Shown: positions 22,209 through 34,300 of the stretch, in pieces
Layout of the letters: each line of letters opens with the position of its first letter
How positions within the stretch are numbered: position 1 is the stretch's first letter
Source: Amaranthus tricolor
Lineage: Eukaryota > Streptophyta > Magnoliopsida > Caryophyllales > Amaranthaceae
Assembly: GCF_026212465.1 (NCBI RefSeq)
Contig: NC_080060.1
Coordinates: 18,208,931 to 18,272,930 of the forward strand
Direction: 5' to 3'
DNA length: 64,000 nt
Made by a program: the position numbers and the translations under genes
The notes under the pieces: generated by a model
The model's input: the letters and a program-made list of their open reading frames with translations, nothing else
Told to the model about the DNA's origin: nothing
Databases searched by the model: none

Positions 22209-22840
22209 TGTTGTTGGACCTCTGGAGTTTTGATGATGACTACACTTTATTTAAACGAATGTGTTTTAAGAGATTGTGTGTAGGTCGATATCTGGTCGTG
22301 GTTATGATCGTTGATAGTCCCGATGACTTGGTTCATGGAAATGTGCGTGTCAAAAGGATCCGAAAGATGTTAGAAGAAGTATATCACTTGGGATGAAAAA
22401 TGGAGACAGCAGGTCTACTGTTCCTAAGTTGGATGTTCTAGCAAAATTGGAAAATGGAGACTGCGCACTGTTCCTAACTGGAGTCAGCCTACGTCCACTG
22501 AAAATTCTGATTACTATTTAATTATTATTTTTAGTTGATGTATTAAATAAAGTTATTTTGTTGCAATTATAATTTATTAAAGTTAATTGGCAAAATGTTT
22601 TCCAAAATGATTTTTCGTATTTACTTAGCATTATTTTAGGATCTATATTTAGTGAATATTGGATTTGCTAAATATAGGAACAGTTGCTGTTGAAAAAGTC
22701 TTAGCTATTATTATTATTGTTTTAGAACCGGTCTTAATATTAGAAAATAGGTTGCCATCCCTATTATTAGTAATAAGCAACCATCCCTATTATTGGAAAG
22801 CACAACCGTGTCTATTATTGGAAAGCACAACCATCCCAAG
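22209..22840 (+). mobile_element. Sirevirus-type LTR fragment inside the Copia element
   Basis: It begins TGTTGGACCTCTGGAGTTTT and runs parallel to the minus-strand reading of the LTRs at 36031-37569 and 61993-63530. Shared landmarks include GATGACTACACTTTAT, AAACGAATGT, GGTCGATATC, GGTCTACTGTTCC, TTTTAGTTGATGTATTAA and the CTATTATTGG/AACC repeats at the end. Similarity is moderate, with many substitutions. Only about the first 630 bp of the LTR are present, in plus orientation. It replaces the Copia protease coding sequence between gag and the integrase-side GSGHLIPI motif. No target duplication is seen. Confidence 0.75.
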
Positions 22841-23851
22841 TAAGCCTGGTGCAGAAGAGGAAGGACGTTGGGCCGTTGGACTAGGCCTGGGCTGCCAAGA
22901 GTATGCAGGAAAAGGACAAGGTGGCATGGTCCACCCTCCCCAACTAGGCTGCCACATATGCTGCCACTATGGCGATGGAGCCTACTGACGTGGCTGCCAC
23001 TGTGTATGCCGATGTGGCAAGTGATTTGGACTTGGCCCATTAGTGCTTTATTGGGCCTTTTTCTTCCTATTTGATTTTGAGTTATGGTTCCTGCTTTTTT
23101 GAAAATGATTATTATGCCTATTATTGTTGGCAGAGAAATCATTTTGAGGGGAAGCATTACTAGTGGCAACGACCATGGCAGCACGCTCAGACCGACCACC
23201 ATTTTCACGAGCTTGACGAGCTTTGATAGTACGCTATGCCATTTTCAACCTCGAACGACAACTCTCAAAAGATGGCAAAGGCTCTTCATTTTGAATATAG
23301 TCCACCGTACCACTATACGCCTCCAGTAAGGATCTAGTGAGACGTAAAACCAAACGTCCATTAGTCACAGGAGCATCAACGTCAGCCAACCTGTCCGCCA
23401 GAGATTGCAGGTGATTGCAATAATTATCGATCAAGTCGAAAGCCTGGAAATCAGCATTTGTAAAATCCTCCTCGAGATGGGTAGCCCGAGAAGCTTTGTT
23501 GTCTTGAAACAGAGATTCAAGACGGCTCCATGCCATCTCCGCGGTATCACTACGTTTAAGTATAGCAAGGAGAAGGTCTTTAGAAATGGTGCTATAAATC
23601 CATTGCAATACAACAGCATCCAAACGCCGCCAAAGAGCGGGATCATCGGACTTAGCTTTGTCATAGGCAGCCAAAGCGGTCTTCTCCGTTGGTGGAACCA
23701 AGTGATCATAAAGATCATAGACCCTAGCAAGATTAATAAACAGAGTAGCCCAAGAATGATACAAAGCTTGCTCATTGTCTAATGTGACAGGAACAAGAGA
23801 CTTAACATTAGTAACGGTGTGCGCGGGATGAAACTTGGGTGATTCTGCCAT
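22841..23851 (-). pseudogene. Copia gag
   Basis: The likely start is MAESPKFHPAHTV at 23851. The gag domain of the Retrotran_gag type includes NEQALYHSWATLFINLARVY, DDPALWRRLDAVVLQWIYSTIS, AEMAWSRLESLFQDNK and YCNHLQSLADRLADVDAPV. A TAG at 23234-23236 (CAG to TAG would explain it) ends the open frame. Same-frame, low-complexity Asn/Gln/Pro-rich sequence continues to about 22841. No zinc knuckle was identified. Gag forms the virus-like particle; this copy is truncated. Confidence 0.85.
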
Positions 23852-23931
23852 GTAGAAGAAAGGAGATGAAGAAGAAAAAAAATGGAGAAGAAGAAAGATG
23901 CTGCTAGGGCTGGAAGAATAGGATCGAAAGA

Positions 23932-23944
23932 GCAATTGATACCA
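23932..23944 (-). other. Primer-binding site (tRNA-iMet type)
   Basis: Minus strand TGGTATCAATTGC directly follows the 5' LTR. The first eight bases match the usual iMet primer site TGGTATCAGAGC. Confidence 0.8.
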
Positions 23945-24171
23945 TGAAGGAATTCAATCCGCGACTTTTGCATTGTAACAGCACCGAATATATACAATAT
24001 ACAAAGCATGAATTTAGGCTACAAAACAGCCATTGATTAGCTATAACTAAGGAAACAGCTAATACTAAGGAAAACATAATATTTGACAGCTTAGCAAAAG
24101 ATATACACAATAAGAGATAGTATATACAAAATAAACTAACGGCTGGAATATTCTCGTGATATATTCTAACA
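23945..24171 (-). repeat. 5' LTR of the Copia element
   Basis: 227 bp, TG...CA bounded on the minus strand, about 97% identical to the copy at 18736-18963. It is flanked outside by GCTTC. Confidence 0.95.
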
Positions 24172-24176
24172 GCTTC

Positions 24177-24640
24177 TAATAAGCTATGGCTTCCAAAAAA
24201 GGTTATTTTAATTTTATGAATTTCATATCAACGTATTCATATAATTCATTAGTTTACATGATGATTGTTTGTGTAAGTCTAGGATTTACGTTCAATTAGT
24301 CGAAGCAATACAAACTATATTGCGCCACAATCTATATGGAAAGTTATCAGGTCCTCAAATCCAGGGGCAACTACTAAGATGATAGCACATAGTGAACAAA
24401 ATGAACCTTTGACAAATGAAAAAGGTATAATGAGAGATTTGTGCACCACAAAAACAAAAGCAACCATTGCAAATATGATTTTTGCACCAGAATCAAGCTA
24501 CATAACAAAGAATTTAATAAGTAGACCCAAGAAAGTTCAAGTAGACTCCCATGGTGCATTTACGTTATCCCAATCAAGAGGTTATAATAATCTACTGTTA
24601 TGTTTGGTTAGTGATCCATGTTTGACCTGAAGGATTAGCC
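24177..24640 (+). pseudogene. Continuation of the interrupted CACTA second ORF
   Basis: After the second GCTTC copy the interrupted frame continues for a dozen codons to AAAAAAG. A GT...AG intron-like stretch follows (about 24200-24282). Further open sequence is at about 24283-24375 and 24379-24630 (MIAHSEQNEPLTNEKG). I see no known domain. It is assigned to CACTA by continuity with 18497-18735. Confidence 0.4.
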
Positions 24641-25779
24641 CAAACATGGTTGTTTGCGAAATTATTTAGCACCCTTCAAAACTCATGAACATTGAACAAA
24701 GATATGATCAATTTTGCTTTGTTTTTTGCACGCCTTTATTACCAGTTCATCCCTTAGCCAAGCATGTGCATCAATTTATGATTCCCACATCTTCTGCTCT
24801 TGCTTATTGATCCGTTAATCATACTGTAGTTGAGCCTACTGCACACAGCCATTACATAATTGCTTGTTGAAAGATGTTGGTCTAAACACTCTTCCCAAGG
24901 CTTCTCAATCAGCCTACTGACCTACTGATCTACTCGCTGACTTTCTGATCTAATGACCTACATCTACATACTGATATGCACAAGACCACATTTCAGAGCT
25001 GCAACCCACTGACCTGCTGCTGGTTTAGATATGCAGAAATGTACACACTGATATGCAGCCTATTTTGATCTTGCTTCACTTATTGTGCTTTCTGTTTTGC
25101 TGAATTTGCACACCCTTTTAAGTCTGTAGTTGCTTGCTACTGTTGTTCTAACTAACACTAATCTTAGCCTGCTGCATTACACATGATCTGCTGCTTTGTT
25201 TGCTGGTTGATGTACTATGCACACAACAGTGACAAAAATGCTTTTGCTGCATGCTGATTTTTTTAAAATTGTGTTGCACTCAAACTATTCTTCAATGTTT
25301 TGCTTTCCTCTTGAACACATTAATTTGATGCTGAATGCTGATGCTATATTGGAATACTATGCAACCCAAACTCACACCCTCTTATGAAGTTGTTGCTCTG
25401 CCTCTCATCAGCTATAATATACTCCTGTTGTTGAATTCAGAACAATCCAACTTCTACAAACACATTGCTCTGTACACTAATATGAACACTGGCCTGCTGA
25501 TATTAAATGTGTGTTGCCAAAACATAACGTGTGTTGTACATCCCAATCTGAATTGCTGCTGCTCCTAAACTTCCCCTTGATTTAACAGTCCTTTTCAACC
25601 CATTGTGAAAACTATCAAGACGTGAACCACACATGGTTCAGTTTGATTGTCTTACTATTGAGAAAGAATATTATTGACCTTTTGTTGACATTGTTCAAAA
25701 GAAGTTCTGTTGTTTTAAACTCTCTATTTTACAATATAAATAAACTACTTGAAAATGAAATTACAGGTCAGACCCTAGT
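24641..25779. other. Non-coding stretch between CACTA and Gypsy remains
   Basis: No protein domain found. The sequence is rich in CTGCTG, CTACTGA and CTGATATGCA words (24900-25230), which may be leader or LTR sequence of the Gypsy element that follows. No boundary could be set. Confidence 0.45.
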
Positions 25780-25877
25780 TGAATATGAAGCAGATGATAC
25801 GATGGCCGATGAACATCAACTTTTCGGTCAGTTCGGGGCTCTTGGCTCCCACGAATTCCAAGGGGGTGTAGTGCTTC

Positions 25878-27344
25878 ATGTTACCGCTACACCATACCAA
25901 ATACACCCCCATACCAAATACACCATACCAAGTGAACTTTACAGCGGCTTGGAGTAGGTTCAAGAGGATGATTCGTGCATGCGCTCTCCATGAATATGGG
26001 GACAACCACGTGAACACATTCTTCTATGATGGCTTCAATGACACTACCAAAGCTCTTCTAGACACAGCAGTGGGTGGACAACTTTCCAAGATTCCATGCA
26101 ATCAAGTCAAAGCCAGAATCGAGGAGGTTGCTAAGAATAGTGCCTGGGGAAAAACAAGGAGTAAGAGTTTTCCAAGATGGATGATTGACACAACAAACTT
26201 GGACACCATCAGTACTAAGATTGAAACAGTTATTGACAAGAAATTGTCCAAGTTGAGCCTTACCAGAAGTTCAAACATCTCATTAGCCCGTGACAAGCAC
26301 TTCACATGTTCCATTTGTGGGGAGAACCAACCATGACACTTCCTACTGTGGCGGTTCACACTCAAAGCATGTTGCAGCAGTTGACTATAAGTGCTATAAC
26401 CTAGAGGCACCTGTGATGAGTTATGACAACTATGGCTACAATCCATATCATCTTGTGGCAGTCAACTATAGTGGATAAGGACAAGGGGCAAGGTATGTGC
26501 AACAACCGTTCACCAACCAATCATATAGACCTCCCTTCAATTCAAATCAAAACCAAGGAAACTTCAATCCGGGTTACAATCAGAACGTCGAGAATGGGTT
26601 TAACCATCATGGTTTTAAAGGGAACCAATCAAGTGGAAATGCACAGAAATCAAGCTCATTTAGGCCACCTGGGTTTAATCAAGGGCTTAGGAATAGTCCG
26701 AACCTTCGCTTCCCACCTACTCAGTCTCATGTCGTAAGTTCACAAGCATATCATCATGGGCAAACCTCAAGAAAAGACTACTTAGCCCCCCAAGTTACTT
26801 CTCTTACTCAGTAGAACCAGAGTCTTACCCAGATAAATCAAACTCTCATCTAGTATATGCAGCAGCTCTAAGCTCAGCAAAAGTTGTTTGAATCCCAACT
26901 CGCTCAAATGGCAAACCCTCCTCCACCTCCATTGTTTCCATCTCACCCTGAACCTAACCCATCCACACAACCTCCACCACAATACCCAAACCCAGACTAT
27001 CACACCGCAAAAGCCATCCACCTAAGATCTAGAACTTAGTACGAAGATCCTTTATATCTTGTTATGAAACTTTGGTGAAGATTGATGATAAAAAGGGAGG
27101 AAATGTGAATGAAGGAGAAGACGAACAAAGTGAAGAACTAAGAATTGATGGTGAGAAAGGCAAGCTTGAAGGGAGGGATGATGAGGAAGGAAACAGAAGA
27201 AGTAAAAAGTCACTGGAGAATGAAGAAGAGAAAAAAAGGTTGAAGAGAGAAAGAGGTTAGACCGATTGTATGCTCCTCCACTTCCCTTCCCTTATAAGAA
27301 AGTGGAAAAGCAACCCGATGAGATGTTCAAGAAGTTCTAGAGCA
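25878..27344 (+). pseudogene. Athila/Tat-type gag
   Basis: FYDGFNDTTKALLDTAVGGQ (about 26010-26070) is the typical gag block. It is followed by a Cys-containing segment (HFTCSICGEN), a Gln/Asn/Pro-rich region (26497-26814), QLAQMANPPPP, and the end motif AKAIHLRSRT with YEDP (about 27000-27045). An acidic, Lys/Glu-rich linker runs at 27072-27260. Multiple stops and frameshifts. A CATACCAAATACACC unit is repeated near 25893-25935. Confidence 0.75.
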
Positions 27345-29336
27345 CTTGCAAAAGATGGAGATAAAGATCCAATTTCTAGATGCAATGGCACAAATTCCCA
27401 AGTATGCTAAGTTCTTAAAAGAATTATTCTCTAACAAGAAGAAGCTTGAGGAAGAAGTGACCAGTCTCCCCCATCAACTTAGCTCCACTCTGCAAGTAAA
27501 GATGCTCACAAAAGAGCGAGATCCCGATCCGTACAACCTTCAAGTGAAGTTGGGGAACCTTGAGTCCAAAGGGGCACTCGCCGATCTAGAGGCCTAAATT
27601 AGCCTTATGCCTCTATCCATTGCCAAGAGACTACCGTTTAAACTCTGACCCTTAAGAAAGGCAATCCAATGGACGGATAGGAGCATCAAAACTCCTTCTA
27701 AAGAGGTAGATGATACACCGATTCATGTGGGAGATCTAGTGTTTCCTTGCGACTTTGTTGTGATGGAAATGTAAGAAGACTCATACACCCCACTCATCTA
27801 GGGGAGAGCTTTCTTTAAAACACTTCGAGCGCTTATCCATTGCCATGATGAGACCATAATGGTGGAAGTAGCCCAAGTGAAGGTGGTCTTTAAATTTCCC
27901 TAGTCTTGAAGAAGCCCATGGTTGAGCAAGTGTGCAGACTTGATGTGGTCAATAGAGATTTTGAGGTTTATCGAAGGAAAGTTAGATTTGAACATTCAAA
28001 GTATGATGAGGATGTATGTGAAGTAGAGGAGTAGTTGGAAGAAGAACATAACCTGACCTAGGAAATGACTAGCAAAGAAGCTGAACATGAGACAATTTTC
28101 TTGGCTAAGGAGGGCACTATTTATGTGGGGTGAATGACCATCATTGACAGCGAGAAGGGTGAAATGATCCCAACTAGAGCCACCATAGGATGACAAGTTT
28201 GCATTGATTATCCCAAACTTAACAAGGCTACAAGGAAGGATCATTTCCCCTTGCCTTTAATTGACGAGATGCTTGACATATTGGCAAGGCACAAGTAATA
28301 TTGTTTTCCAGATAGTTACTCGGGTCTGTTTCAAATTCATACCCACCCCGAGGAGCAATATAAAACAACTTTTACTTTTCCTTTTGGGACACTCGCTTAT
28401 AGGAGAATGCCCTTTGGATTGTGCAATGCAGCATCACTTTTCAAAGGTGCACGTCTGTTATATTTGCTGATATATTGGAAGACTTTATAGAAGTCTTCAT
28501 GGATGATTTTTCTATTGGAGGTTCATCTTTTGACGCTTGCTTAGCGCATCTTGAAAAAGTTTTAATGTGGTGTCAAGAGACGAATCTAGAGTTGAATTGG
28601 GAGAAATGCCACTTTATGGTACAGGTTGGCATTGTGCTGGGCCATAAAGTGTCCTTCAAAGGCATTGAGGTGGACCTTGTTAAAATAGATGTTATAAGGA
28701 ACCTTCATGTACCTACCACTATCACAGGAGTACGGTCCTTCCTTGGGCATGCAGGCTTCTACAGGTGTCTCGTCTTGGATTTTTGACTTTGGCTAAACCC
28801 TTTAATGAACTACTTCAAAAATCTGTCGAATTTAATTTTTATGAGAGATGTCACAATGCCTTCAACTGTCTTAAGAAAGCCTTGATCCCTGCGCCTATGG
28901 TGCAAGCTCTTGATTAGAGCTTGCCATTTTAACAAATGTATGATGCCAATGATATCTCTATAGAAGCGGGTCTTGGACAGAGAAAGGAAGAATGGAACCA
29001 TGTTATATGCTATATCAGTAAAACAATGGATCTTGCACTGCGCGACTACTCGACGACAAAGAAGGAGATGTTGGCGGTAGTCTATGCCTTTGAGAGAGAC
29101 TGTGCCAATATCTAATATGTTCTAAAGTTATCGCGTTCAAAGACCACTCAACCTTGAAATTTTTTATGGCAAAGACAGATGCGAAGCCGAGGTTGATCCG
29201 ATGGGTGCTACTACTACAAAAGTTCGACTTTGAGTTGAAGGATAGGAAGGGAAGTGAAAATGTGGTAGCTAATCATTTGTCTGGATTACCTGAGCTTAAT
29301 GATGAGTCTTTACCTATCCAAGATGAGATGGTTTAA
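27345..29336 (+). pseudogene. Athila/Tat-type protease, RT and RNase H
   Basis: The linker motif FLDAMAQIPKYAKFLKEL (27370-27425) precedes the protease. The protease position reads ALADLEA followed by a stop, where the family has DLGAS, so the catalytic site is altered. RT shows CIDYPKLNKATRKDHFPLPLIDEML (about 28200-28275) and YRRMPFGLCNA (about 28395). The region around the catalytic YxDD reads EVFMDDFSI (28490-28515). RNase H ends with KPRLIRWVLLLQKFDFELKD and ENVVANHLS (29170-29285). The frames change at least four times. Confidence 0.8.
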
Positions 29337-29479
29337 GAAACTCTGATGGTAGCATTATTTGTTGGGCAGGCCCTTTGGTTCTCAGATATTACAAATTATT
29401 TGGCATGTTGAGAATTTCACGAGTTTGAGTCCAAGGCTATGAAGAAGGCTTTTTTTTTATAAAAGTTGGAAAGTTCTTT

Positions 29480-30655
29480 TGGGATGACCCCTATTTGTTC
29501 TATAATTGCGTCGACGGCATCATCCATTGTTGCATCACTGAAGACGAGGTCCCCAAAGTTTTAGCTCACTACCACTCATACGCACATGGTGGCCATCATG
29601 GGATAATGAACACAGCTGCTGATATCACCACCGTAGGATTCTATTGGCCCACCGTGCATAAAGATGTTGAGGAGTTTTTAAGAGTTTTTAGAGGTGCCAA
29701 AGAGTGCGAAATATATTTATACGGTATGAAATGCCTCAGAACTACATTCTGGAATGTGAGGTGTTCGATTGTTAGGGTATGGATTTCATCGGTCCTTTCG
29801 TTTCTTCTTACGGGAACCAATACATTCTGGTAGCCATCGACTACGTGTCCAAGCCATTGCTTCACCCACTAATAATCATAAAGTGGTGATGAGGCTCTTC
29901 AAAAGCATAATCTTTCCGAGTTTTAAGGGAGCCAAGAGAGTGATAAGCAATGGTGGCTCTCATTTCGTAAAGATTGAGTTGAACAAGTTGCTGAAAAAGT
30001 ACAAGTTTGTGAACAAAGTTGGAGCTCCTAACCATCCGTAAATCCAAGGGCAAGTAGAGGTGACCAATAAGGAGATTAAGACCCTTGAAATAGTGTTGAG
30101 CCCGAGCCAAAAGGACTAGTCCCTTAAACTCGACGATTCATTATAGGCTCATCAGACAAGCTACAAAACTCCTATCGGAACAACACTCTTTAAGCTCTTG
30201 TATCGAAAGTCATGCGACTTGTTCGTAGAGCTTGAATGTATGAGTTTGTGGGCAATTCAAACCTTGAACTTGGATCCCACTTTATCACAAGAAAAAAGGG
30301 CGACTCAGTTGAGAGAACTTGAAGAGCCTAGGTTGGAAGCATTTCACAATATGTACCTATACAAGTAGCAAACAAGCGTTGGCATGACCAACGAATTCTC
30401 AAAAGGGAGTTCCAAGCGGGAGACAAGGTACTCATGTTCAACTCAAGGGCGAAGCTATTCTCCGGGAAACTGAAATCGAGGTGGTCTAAGCCGTTCAAGA
30501 TTCTTCAAGTATTTCCTTATGGAACGGTTGAACTGAAAGATCACTCAAAGATTACCCGGACCTGTCGGCCAAGGCTATAGACTCGTTGAATACATCAGTG
30601 TAGCGCGCTTACGGCCCAAAACATCTAAGAGCATCACAGACCTGTTATTGCCTTA
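29480..30655 (+). pseudogene. Athila/Tat-type integrase
   Basis: The zinc-binding region shows HYHSYAHGGHHG and GFYWPTVHKDVEEF (about 29555-29675). A core remnant covers SNGGSHFVKIELNKLLKKY (about 29950-30005). The C-terminal part reads KLFSGKLKSRWSKPFKI-like sequence near 30450-30500, close to the end of the polyprotein. Interrupted by several stops. Confidence 0.75.
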
Positions 30656-30949
30656 AACTTTCGTATTAGTGTCGAGTATTAATTAAAGTCTTCAAGGTTC
30701 GAGAAATAAAGCTTTTATTAAAAGATAAAGCTTTGGGATCATGTTTCTTGGTAACTGTAGGTTTAAAGCTAGTAGATGGATCAAGTGCTAGAGTATTAGT
30801 TTAAGTCTTCAAGGTTCGAGTCATAAATTAAAAATAGACAAGAATAAATAAAAACATGAATAGTTGATAAATGGCTCATCAGTGACAACGAAAAGATGAG
30901 AATATATCATCATCACAAATTAAAAATGGACAACTCGAAATAGTTGATT
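30656..30949. other. Gap with a spaced direct repeat
   Basis: GTCTTCAAGGTTCGAG occurs at 30688-30703 and 30805-30820, 117 bp apart, each in a GTATTA-rich context. This may be 3' sequence of the Athila/Tat element. No gene. Confidence 0.6.
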
Positions 30950-31345
30950 ACATCAAACTTCAAACAAGTCCCTAGGCTTAGTTTCAACTACATAATTTCA
31001 ACCACTTTTTGATTTATCCTTAACATAAAAAACTTATGTAGCTTGACTAGAAATAATAAATGGCTCACTACTTAGAAATCGGTCCATTTGAATCAACTTT
31101 GAAAAGCTCACTCGAGTTCTTGAACCACTATATTCTATCCCAGTTGCTATGTCTACCCAATCACAACGATAAACCATGACTTTATAGGATCCAAGGTTGT
31201 CAACTTCAAGTATATCTATTAATCTTCTATAGTAGCTATATCCATTGGCTTCCACCATTACTCCACTATTTTATGTTTTACGAGTTCTTTCACTAGCAAA
31301 TGTCTTGAACATGAAACCATTAATCATATGACCCTTCATTCTTTT
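30950..31345 (-). pseudogene. CACTA transposase, DUF4216 and end (piece 3 of 3)
   Basis: Minus-strand translation gives the DUF4216 domain: GHMINGFMFKTFASERTRKT, then SGVMVEANGYSYYRRLIDILEVD, MVYRCDWVDIATG, LIQMDRFLSSEPFIISSQ and VFYVKDK, ending VVETKPRDLFEV near 30953. Two or three stops interrupt it. The upstream exon lies at 35380 and beyond, on the other side of a 4 kb LTR-like insert. Across that insert the frame joins exactly after one CTTTT copy is removed. It is therefore the tail of the same CACTA gene as the pieces at 35380-36030 and 63531-64000. Confidence 0.85.
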
Positions 31346-34300
31346 TGTAATAAGAGCAACAATTTCGATATATAATTCACACTAATAATTATGTTTGCTA
31401 TCAATAATGCGAAAGTCTTAAATTTCAAACTGATAAAATCCATTAGAATTTTAAATCGTTTAAAAACTTAAGTTTAAAATATTACAATTGAGAGAATAAC
31501 ACATAATGTTTTCTCAAAACATAATAAAAGCATAAATACAAACTCACCAATATGTAAAATAAAGTGCAACTAAATCCTTGATAAGAAATTTCGGCCTGGA
31601 TCGATCTTGAAGCTAAACCCTCCTGCAAAAATACTGACATCCATGATACGGATGACAGCCGTTTGAATCGGAATCAGCGCCTAACGCCAAGTACGAACTC
31701 CTCAACAATGTAATACTATGACAATAATAATATATTCATAAGAAATGAAAAGTACATTTCAATCGTTGATTTTAAGTTCCTCGGTTCTCGTTTCTCATTT
31801 TCAGTCCTCGAATACTTTCAACAATTTTTCACATTCATCACATGAATGTAAATAAATATTTTTGCTACAGTCACCTACACTTGGTAATTATAAGATTCAT
31901 CCAATGGATCTACTTAGATCCAAAATCACATTTGCACAACACACATAATAATGACTTTCTAATATATGTAAGGGTCTGGCTAGAGGAGGAACATATTCCA
32001 AACTCTAACTGTGATAAGAGCCGTCGCTCTACCATTTTTTATGCTCGAGCTTCTACAGGATAGGACTCTCTCGATCCCCCTGTCTTACCCCACATTTCTA
32101 CGTGCCGGGAAACACGGGTGCCGAATTACACGTCGGTCTGTGGTTCGACATTTCCTTACTATCAGAGTAATTCATCCAAGTACACATAAGTTCAAACAAA
32201 ACTCTGTGTTATCTATTTCACATTGCTATAAGTCGTCTCTAGTCTTGTCAAACTCCAAGTCAACATCCTCTGAGGGAAAAGTCAACATATTTACTAATTC
32301 AATAATTAAGAGATTACAATAGATAAAATTTCATAAATTATAAAAAGGTCCTAAAGGATATGTAAGTTATCTACAACATTATACAAACTTATAAAACTAA
32401 AGGAAAATATTTCATAATATTTATTAAGGAATTTCCATCGATTAAACATGTAAATTAATTAAAAATTCATAATAACCAATAAAATATTCTAAAATATATT
32501 AGAGGTCTAGAAGCTATATGAAGGTAGTTTTAGACCATAAAGTTAAAGAAAAACAAGCCTATGGATTCTAACTAAATTGTTTGGTCAATTTACCGATAAA
32601 CCGACATAAAATTATTAATGTCTACAAAGGGTCCTCATATGATTCTAATATATATGGGAGTGTCTAATAAAAATTTCAAGTCCAATATAGTCCATTTAGT
32701 ACTTGTTTCATATTTTATCGTTTTTAGAATTATGGTTTTATTTAAAATTTACAATAGCCCATAGATGGTCATATAAACTTATCCAATAATCAAATTACAA
32801 ATCTACTGTTCATATAAGAGTCTCATAGAAATTATAGCTCAAAATAACTTCATTTAGTAATTATTTTATATTTTAACATTTTATGTTTTGTCAGTAAGTA
32901 GTAAAACACATAGGATAATTCATAGAAAAATACCAAAAGTTTATATTCTGGTCCAAATTTGTAGGAAATATAATAAGATGATTTTATAAATTATTTTATC
33001 CACTAAAATTATATTTAACCCCCCATTATATGGTAGAACATATTTTATTACTTAAAATTTCATAAATAACCATTTTAATGAAATAATTTTAAGGAAGTGA
33101 ACCTAAATGATTTTTAAAATTTTATCTACTGTGGAGTTCATATAAAATACATTCCTAAGGTTACTAAGCGCACACAAATTTATTTACAACAAGAATTTCA
33201 CAAAAACATCACAAAACACCGTTTTTATGCATTTTTACATAATAGAAATCCAAAAAATTTACATGCATGAACATTAAGTGAAAATACACATAATAAAACA
33301 TATATCCCTCAACAATATCATTTAAATAAAAAAATTTCAGATTTATATATTTTTCTTTTGTGACTTTATTTTAATACCGATTTCGAATAATAACCACAAT
33401 ACTTGAAAATTTATAATATAAACATATAAATAACATTTCTAATATTAATATATATAAAAATATCCTAAGTTTTCAATTTATAACATGCATATACTAAAAC
33501 TTATAGTAAACACTTTATTTTTTTTACTTTTAACACAAAAAAATGTGTTATTCTTACTTTAAGTGAACATGCAAGATAAAATTTAATCAATCTAACATAT
33601 TGTCATATCTTTCACATATTCAAGTAAATATAATGTAAATGTCACATAGTAAGAAGGTTAAGAAGTGTGTACCATGAGCCACCAAGGATGCAAGATTAAT
33701 AATAAGAAATAAGAACTCCAAAATAAGAGAAAATAAACTCCAAGAATAATCTTCAAGGTTTCAAGAATAATAATCCAAGCTCCCAAAATAATAATACTAA
33801 AACCTTACAAAAGTTGATGATTTTGGCCTAGGAAATGATAAAACTATTTTCTATCTTTATCTCTAACTCCAATTATAAATTCCACATTCAACTTAAAGTC
33901 CAAATCTCTCACCATCATAAGTCCATTTTCGGCATGTTTTACTAAAATGCTCATAACTTCTAGCTCTGAACTCCAAATCCAATGATTCAAGTGTCTAATT
34001 GCTCACAACTCCAAGACTCATATTTCTTAAGAACATAGTGTTAAAATGACTAGAAGATGGTCGAAAATCCACAAAATAGAAGGTGTTCAAAATTAGATTA
34101 CTCTTAGTTGTCCAAAATCTTTGAGGGCAAAACATAACATTTCATGGTCCAATTGATGCAATTCTTGGGTTTAAAATGTGAAGAATTTTGTGTATAAGAT
34201 CACTATAAGGTTTATTTATACATGCATGAAGAGAAAGATTAGTAAACACTTCAAATTGTGTCCATGCATACAACTGACCAAAAAAAAAGAGCAACACATT

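Larger units (their letters stand above)
18736..24171 (-). mobile_element. Ty1/Copia retrotransposon, nearly complete, nested in CACTA
   Basis: It has 228-bp and 227-bp LTRs (18736-18963, 23945-24171) with about seven substitutions and one indel between them, roughly 97% identical. A perfect 5-bp target duplication GCTTC lies at 18731-18735 and 24172-24176. The primer site at 23932-23944 abuts the 5' LTR. The domain order on the minus strand is gag, (protease lost), integrase, RT, RNase H, which is Copia order. It is disabled by a foreign LTR fragment at 22209-22840, a 25-bp duplication in RT and several nonsense codons. Confidence 0.95.
25780..30655 (+). mobile_element. Degenerate Ty3/Gypsy element, Athila/Tat type
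   Basis: Gag, protease, RT, RNase H and integrase follow in Gypsy order on the plus strand over 4.9 kb, with frequent stops and frame changes. The gag end motif AKAIHLRSRT and the FPYKKVEKQPDEMFKKF block mark the Athila/Tat branch. No LTR pair was identified. It is far more decayed than the Gypsy elements at 39-60 kb. Confidence 0.8.

Noticed and set aside
22208..22396. Plus-strand ORF of 62 codons
   Set aside because: It coincides with the start of the Sirevirus-type LTR fragment. Related ORFs appear by chance in the other LTRs (37240-37473, 63201-63431).
31034..31258. Small ORF as an independent gene
   Set aside because: It is the DUF4216 part of the CACTA transposase, joined to the rest when the 4 kb insert is removed.
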